Source: Aminipila sp032051575 (GTDB lineage: Bacteria > Bacillota > Clostridia > Peptostreptococcales > Anaerovoracaceae). From it: a DNA stretch of 64,000 nt. Below the pieces are notes generated by a model. That model saw only the letters and a program-made list of their open reading frames with translations, made no database searches and was not told the DNA's origin. Location: positions 1 through 64,000 of the forward strand of contig NZ_DAMBYD010000008.1 in assembly GCF_032051575.1 (NCBI RefSeq), read 5' to 3'. The translations under genes were made by a program, and so were the position numbers. Of this stretch, positions 60,225 to 64,000 are shown piece by piece (within the stretch, counting starts at the first letter, position 1; every line of letters starts with the position of its first letter).

Positions 60225-60283
60225 ATTAGAACCTCCTTATCAAATTTAAAAAAATAACAAATATAACTATGTAAATATTAAAA

Positions 60284-60298
60284 GCAAACTTTGTGCCA
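60284..60298 (-). promoter_or_regulatory. sigma-54 promoter of the nhaC-type gene
   Basis: On the minus strand TGGCAC-AAAGT-TTGC, followed by T, is an exact match to the -24/-12 consensus TGGCAC-N5-TTGCW. Its transcript starts about 45 nt before the start codon at 60224. Confidence 0.88.
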
Positions 60299-60400
60299 AA
60301 AAAATAACAGTACTATTTTGTCTGAATTGCACGTTTTTTCGAAAAATTAGTACTAAAAAATAAATAGTGGAGAAAAATTACTAGGAAAAAAATTTCCATG

Positions 60401-60415
60401 TGGCAAAAAAATGCC
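60401..60415. promoter_or_regulatory. candidate enhancer site for the NtrC-type activator
   Basis: GGCA-N6-TGCC inverted repeat within an A-rich tract, 103-117 bp upstream of the -24 element of the nhaC promoter, where sigma-54 activators bind. Another palindrome, TTAGTACTAA, lies at 60347-60356. Which one is used cannot be told from sequence. Confidence 0.4.
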
Positions 60416-60521
60416 TAGCGGTTTTTGTTAAATATGGTTTTAAGACACCTTGAAATACATATAAAAAGCCCATATAATGAGGGTATTAGTTAAACAAGAA
60501 AGAGTAATTAGGAGTCGGCAA

Positions 60522-62537
60522 ATGCAACATCAAATATTTAAATCAGGTAGTCAGACTACAGAAAAATGGAAAAGAAGAAGAGTGGGTTTCATTAGTGCTG
60601 TTTTAGCCTGCCTACTGATTGCAGGATTCTTTGTTTGTATGTCACAGGAACAGATTAACAAGCAAAAGGATCAAAAGATTTTAAAAAAATATTTAAGAGA
60701 AGGCGTGTTTATTTACGGAGCAGATAAAAGTGCGCCTCCATTACGGTTTATAGATGAGGACGGGACATATAAAGGTGTAGTAGTTGATTACATGAATCAA
60801 TTATCATTGGAATTGGGAGTAGAAATAAAGGCCGTGCCTTATCAATGGCAGGGTGCACAAGAAGCACTAAAGAACGGAGATACTGATTTTGCGGATATGT
60901 TTATAAATTCAGAACGTGCCAAGTACTTTGCGTTTACAGATCCTATTTACAATCTTCGTACAGTTCTTGCGGTCAGGGTGGGAGAAGAATACACGCTGGC
61001 TGATGTAAAAAATATGGTCATTGCTACTCAAAAAGGGGATTACGCAATTGGGTATTTAACCAAGAATTATCCAGAAGCAAAACTGGTTCTTGTAGAGGAT
61101 GTTGCAGAAGGATTAAAGCTTTTAAGCGAGAAAAAAGTGGATGCAGTTATTGGTGATGAGCCAGTTGTTTATTATTATATAGAGAAACAAAAAGAAGGCA
61201 GTCAGTTTCAGATGATTAATACGGCTTTATACGAGAAACCGGTTGTATTAGCACTTCCAAAGTCTAAGGCGGAAATTGTACCTATCGTAAATGAAGCCAT
61301 TAAACAAATTAATAGAAAAGGACTTCTTGAAAAAATACAGCAAAAGTGGTTTGGAATATCCACACCATTATTGAGAACTACTGGAAATATATTATGGTTG
61401 AAAATTCTTACTGCATGCGTAGTTGTGGTTGTGATCTGGCTGCTTCTAATGCTGCATAACAATAAGAACCTGAAGAAGCTGGTAAAAGAGCGAACGCATG
61501 AGCTGGAAAGCAGCAGAAACGAACTACAGATTATTTTTGATGGAATACCAGAATTTATCGTTGTATTATCAGGAGATAAAAAGGTTACAAATGCTAATCA
61601 AGGATTATTAAGTTATTTAGGATTAAAAAGTGAAAATATAAATACAAAGTCATGTGAATATATTATTCATGGGTTTTGCGGAGAGTGCCTTAACTGCATT
61701 GTTGATCAATGCATAGAGGTAAACAAAGAGGTGAAAAGGGAAGTATCTTACAACGGAGAGATTTATGAAATGATTGCTTATCCTTTAGAGGCTGCAGAAG
61801 GTACTCTTGTAATGTTCAGAAATGTTACTGTGGACATAATAAAGAGAAAACAGTTATTGCAATCCAGAAAGATGATAGCTGTGGGTCAGCTTGCAGCAGG
61901 AATGGCCCATGAAATCAGAAATCCTTTAGGTATAATCCGAACACAAAGCTTTTTACTTCAAAAAAATAAGGAACTGCCGGCAAATGCACAAAAATCATTG
62001 GAATTTATAGATGAAAGTGTTCGTAGAACTGGAAAAATTATTGATAATGTCATGAACTTCTGGAGAGAAAGTGATGATAGTGTTGAAGAAGTAAATTTAT
62101 ATGAAAACATTCAAAACATATTGGAACTACAGAATGAGTATATAAAAAAGAAAAGAATTCAAGTTGCTGTGGATTGTGATAAGGCAATCCATATATATAG
62201 TAATGGGGAAACCCTGAAACATATACTTATAAATCTTATTTCAAATGCTGTTGATGCCATGGAAAGGCATGGAAGGATATATATAAAGGGTTATATAAGA
62301 CAAAGAGAAGTAATAATTGAGTGTCAGGATTCAGGAGCCGGTATAGAGGAGAAGGATTTAGAAAATATTTTTAATCCTTTTTTCACCACAAAAGACCCGG
62401 GTAAGGGAACAGGACTGGGATTGTTTATTGTATATTCTGAAGTCGAAAAGTTATCGGGGACCATAGAGGTAAAAAGTTCTATTGGAAATGGGACAACATT
62501 TATTATAAGAATACCTGCGGGACGAAAGGAACAATAA
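60522..62537 (+). CDS. sensor histidine kinase with extracellular solute-binding domain
   Basis: A 671-aa kinase. After a membrane span (~residues 20-38) comes an SBP_bac_3 domain of the polar-amino-acid binding type (FIYGADKSAPPLRFIDEDGTYKG to ~residue 280), a second span (~292-312), a PAS domain rich in Cys (FCGECLNCIVDQC), HisKA (AAGMAHEIRNPLGII) and HATPase (NLISNAVDAM, DSGAGIEEKD, GTGLGLFIVYSE). ATG 60522 follows TTAGGAG; the frame opens at 60477 with no Shine-Dalgarno sequence. Stop and next start share one base (TAATG). Confidence 0.92.
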   Translation: MQHQIFKSGSQTTEKWKRRRVGFISAVLACLLIAGFFVCMSQEQINKQKDQKILKKYLREGVFIYGADKSAPPLRFIDEDGTYKGVVVDYMNQLSLELGVEIKAVPYQWQGAQEALKNGDTDFADMFINSERAKYFAFTDPIYNLRTVLAVRVGEEYTLADVKNMVIATQKGDYAIGYLTKNYPEAKLVLVEDVAEGLKLLSEKKVDAVIGDEPVVYYYIEKQKEGSQFQMINTALYEKPVVLALPKSKAEIVPIVNEAIKQINRKGLLEKIQQKWFGISTPLLRTTGNILWLKILTACVVVVVIWLLLMLHNNKNLKKLVKERTHELESSRNELQIIFDGIPEFIVVLSGDKKVTNANQGLLSYLGLKSENINTKSCEYIIHGFCGECLNCIVDQCIEVNKEVKREVSYNGEIYEMIAYPLEAAEGTLVMFRNVTVDIIKRKQLLQSRKMIAVGQLAAGMAHEIRNPLGIIRTQSFLLQKNKELPANAQKSLEFIDESVRRTGKIIDNVMNFWRESDDSVEEVNLYENIQNILELQNEYIKKKRIQVAVDCDKAIHIYSNGETLKHILINLISNAVDAMERHGRIYIKGYIRQREVIIECQDSGAGIEEKDLENIFNPFFTTKDPGKGTGLGLFIVYSEVEKLSGTIEVKSSIGNGTTFIIRIPAGRKEQ

Positions 62538-63916
62538 TGGAAGTTAATAATAATTTGTTTAAAATATTAATAGTAGATGATGAAGAGGATTATAGAGAAA
62601 CTTCAAAAATGCTGCTTGAAGAATTTGGTTACAGAGTAGAAACGGCAGCTTCTGGAGCTGAGGCACTAAAAATAATGGAGATTGAATATTACCCTCTCAT
62701 TATTACGGATATTAGAATGGGTGGACTTAACGGAATAGAATTTTTACAGAAAGTTAAAAGTATCTATAACCAGAATGTAGAAGTAATCATGGTAACAGGA
62801 TATGGTAGTGTTGAAACTGCCGTACAAACTATGAAAATGGGAGCATTTGGTTATTTTATTAAAAGTCATAATCCAGAAGAGTTAATTTTGGAGATAGAAA
62901 AAGCTAAAGATGTAATTGATTTAAAAAGATTAAACAACTTACATAAAGAAAGTAGAGAACAAAACTATTTAGTAAATAGTAAAAATATAAAAATGCAGAA
63001 AGTTTGGAATCTGGTAGAAAAAGTAGCTGAGTCAAATGCAAATATTCTCATAACAGGGGAGTCGGGTGTGGGTAAAGAGATCATTGCCAATAAGATTCAT
63101 ACCGCAAGCTCAAGAAGGAATAAGCCTTTTGTCCCTATTAATTGTCAGCATTATCCGGATAAATTAATTGAATCAGAATTATTTGGGCATGAAAAAGGAG
63201 CGTTCACAGGGGCTGTTGCAAGACGTCTTGGGAAACTGGAGGAAACCAACGGGGGAACGATATTTCTTGATGAAATTGGAGAGATGGATTTAGGGACTCA
63301 GGTGAAGCTTTTACGTGTGTTAGAGAACCATGTAATTGAGAGGATCGGCTCAAACCGTTTAATTACAGTAGATTTCAGGCTAGTCTCAGCCACTAATAGA
63401 GATATTTATGCAGCGGTTGAAGAGGGACTGTTTAGAAAAGATTTCTTATATCGAATAAATACTATTGAAATTGATGTACCTCCACTTAGGGAAAGACCTG
63501 AAGATATTGAAGATTTAATAGACTTTTTCATAGCAAAGTTTGCAAAACAGACGGGGAAAAAAATTATTGGCATTGAGCCAGAATCAAAGGCCATATTAAT
63601 GAAATATAAATATCCTGGAAACGTACGAGAACTTAAAAATATTATAGAAAGAATGATTATTCTTTCTAATGAAGGAATACTGACTCTTGATAATAAGAAA
63701 GCTTATGGCATAAATACAATACAATATGCGCAGGAGGTTTCCCATGCGGTGACGAGTTTATCTTATAAGGAGGCAAAACAGGAGTTTGAAAAGCAATATA
63801 TAACAGGCATGATAGCTGCATGCGATGGAAATATTACACATGCTGCTGAAAGAATGGGGATGAGCAGAAGGCAACTTTTTAATAAAATTGCAGAGTATGG
63901 TATAAAAAACAGCTAA
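62537..63916 (+). CDS. sigma-54-dependent response regulator, NtrC family
   Basis: A 459-aa activator: receiver domain (~1-125, acidic pocket IVDDEED, acceptor Asp in LIITDIRM), AAA+ domain (~150-385) with Walker A GESGVGKE, the sigma-54 contact loop GAFTGA, Walker B TIFLDEIGEM and the arginine finger region FRKDFLYRIN, then a Fis-type HTH (~415-459, NITHAAERMGMSRRQLFNKI). Activated by the kinase it overlaps, it should drive the divergent sigma-54 promoter of the nhaC-type gene. An inverted repeat TTTTTACCA / TGGTAAAAA follows the gene at 63924-63947. Confidence 0.95.
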   Translation: MEVNNNLFKILIVDDEEDYRETSKMLLEEFGYRVETAASGAEALKIMEIEYYPLIITDIRMGGLNGIEFLQKVKSIYNQNVEVIMVTGYGSVETAVQTMKMGAFGYFIKSHNPEELILEIEKAKDVIDLKRLNNLHKESREQNYLVNSKNIKMQKVWNLVEKVAESNANILITGESGVGKEIIANKIHTASSRRNKPFVPINCQHYPDKLIESELFGHEKGAFTGAVARRLGKLEETNGGTIFLDEIGEMDLGTQVKLLRVLENHVIERIGSNRLITVDFRLVSATNRDIYAAVEEGLFRKDFLYRINTIEIDVPPLRERPEDIEDLIDFFIAKFAKQTGKKIIGIEPESKAILMKYKYPGNVRELKNIIERMIILSNEGILTLDNKKAYGINTIQYAQEVSHAVTSLSYKEAKQEFEKQYITGMIAACDGNITHAAERMGMSRRQLFNKIAEYGIKNS

Positions 63917-63972
63917 TTATTTGTTTTTACCAATAAAATGGTAAAAAACGCAACTGGGGTGGATTAATTAAA

Positions 63973-64000
63973 TTGAAAGTATTAAAATATAAAAGATGGA
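63973..64000 (+). CDS. possible start of a further gene, cut by the window edge
   Basis: A TTG codon 9 nt after GGGGTGGA opens a frame (MKVLKYKRW) that runs off the window. Too short to identify; the call rests on the ribosome-binding site and absence of a stop codon. Confidence 0.3.

Noticed and set aside
60401..60415. Second sigma-54 promoter (TGGCA...TGC)
   Set aside because: The GG-to-GC distance is one base short of the invariant spacing. It is more likely an inverted-repeat binding site.
1..64000. CRISPR arrays, transposases, integrases, tRNA genes
   Set aside because: None found: no regularly spaced short repeats and no recognisable recombinase or tRNA sequence.

Overview
The window looks like chromosomal DNA of a low-GC, Gram-positive anaerobe of the class Clostridia. 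Evidence: AT-rich sequence, AGGAGG-type ribosome-binding sites, GTG/TTG starts, lipoprotein-type solute binding proteins, a T-box riboswitch, YtrA-type GntR and MmyB-type regulators, a Pho box built like that of Firmicutes, and SLH, copper-amine-oxidase-N and serpin surface proteins. An Anaerovoracaceae/Family XIII-like organism is my guess only. No tRNA, transposase, integrase or CRISPR array was seen.

Layout. 0-15.8 kb is a core-like region: the 3' end of a 5S rRNA, a chemoreceptor, a divergent apbE / eetA-eetB group (a reduced flavin-based electron transfer locus), a GntR-controlled ABC exporter, a T-box-controlled tryptophan-type ABC importer (trpXYZ-like), a His-rich YmaF protein, a nitroreductase, the paired radical-SAM/DUF4130 DNA repair genes, a patatin-like lipase and pyruvate kinase. 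16-39 kb is an accessory island rich in orphan, exported and immunity-like genes. It holds a three-copy family of unknown 282-293-aa proteins, two versions of a convergent two-gene cassette with conserved flanks but different genes inside, SLH, stalk-domain, serpin and MORN surface proteins, SUKH-like proteins, a lone AAA ATPase, GNAT enzymes, and many gene shreds (paralog pieces, a chloramphenicol acetyltransferase tail, others). 39-51 kb mixes ordinary metabolic genes (NCS2 purine permease, acetyltransferases, hydrolases, L25/Ctc, flavodoxin-type reductase with a divergent regulator, Vat/CatB-like acetyltransferase, sirtuin) with a second lone AAA ATPase and another deposit of shreds at 46.5 kb. 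52-58.7 kb is a complete pstSCAB-phoU-phoP-phoR phosphate operon behind a Pho-box ladder. 58.8-63.9 kb is an NhaC-type antiporter behind a consensus sigma-54 promoter, divergent from a two-component system whose NtrC-type regulator is the obvious activator.

Most interesting: (1) the duplicated convergent cassette at 19.7-20.7 kb and 37.1-38.4 kb, where a small membrane protein faces a small protein with a Gly/Ala-rich hydrophobic core. The flanks include a perfect 62-bp repeat, while the genes between differ, as in swappable toxin/immunity or bacteriocin loci. (2) A promoter-like motif TGAAAC-N17-GGTCTTATATACTGT that occurs three times with identical spacing, upstream of both cassettes and of the SLH protein, suggesting a small extracytoplasmic-function sigma regulon. 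(3) The mosaic paralog family next to cassette A, with its shreds scattered at 17.8, 36.9 and 46.5 kb. (4) A long structured leader with a terminator-like hairpin ahead of L25/Ctc. (5) The sigma-54/NhaC/periplasmic-binding-kinase circuit.
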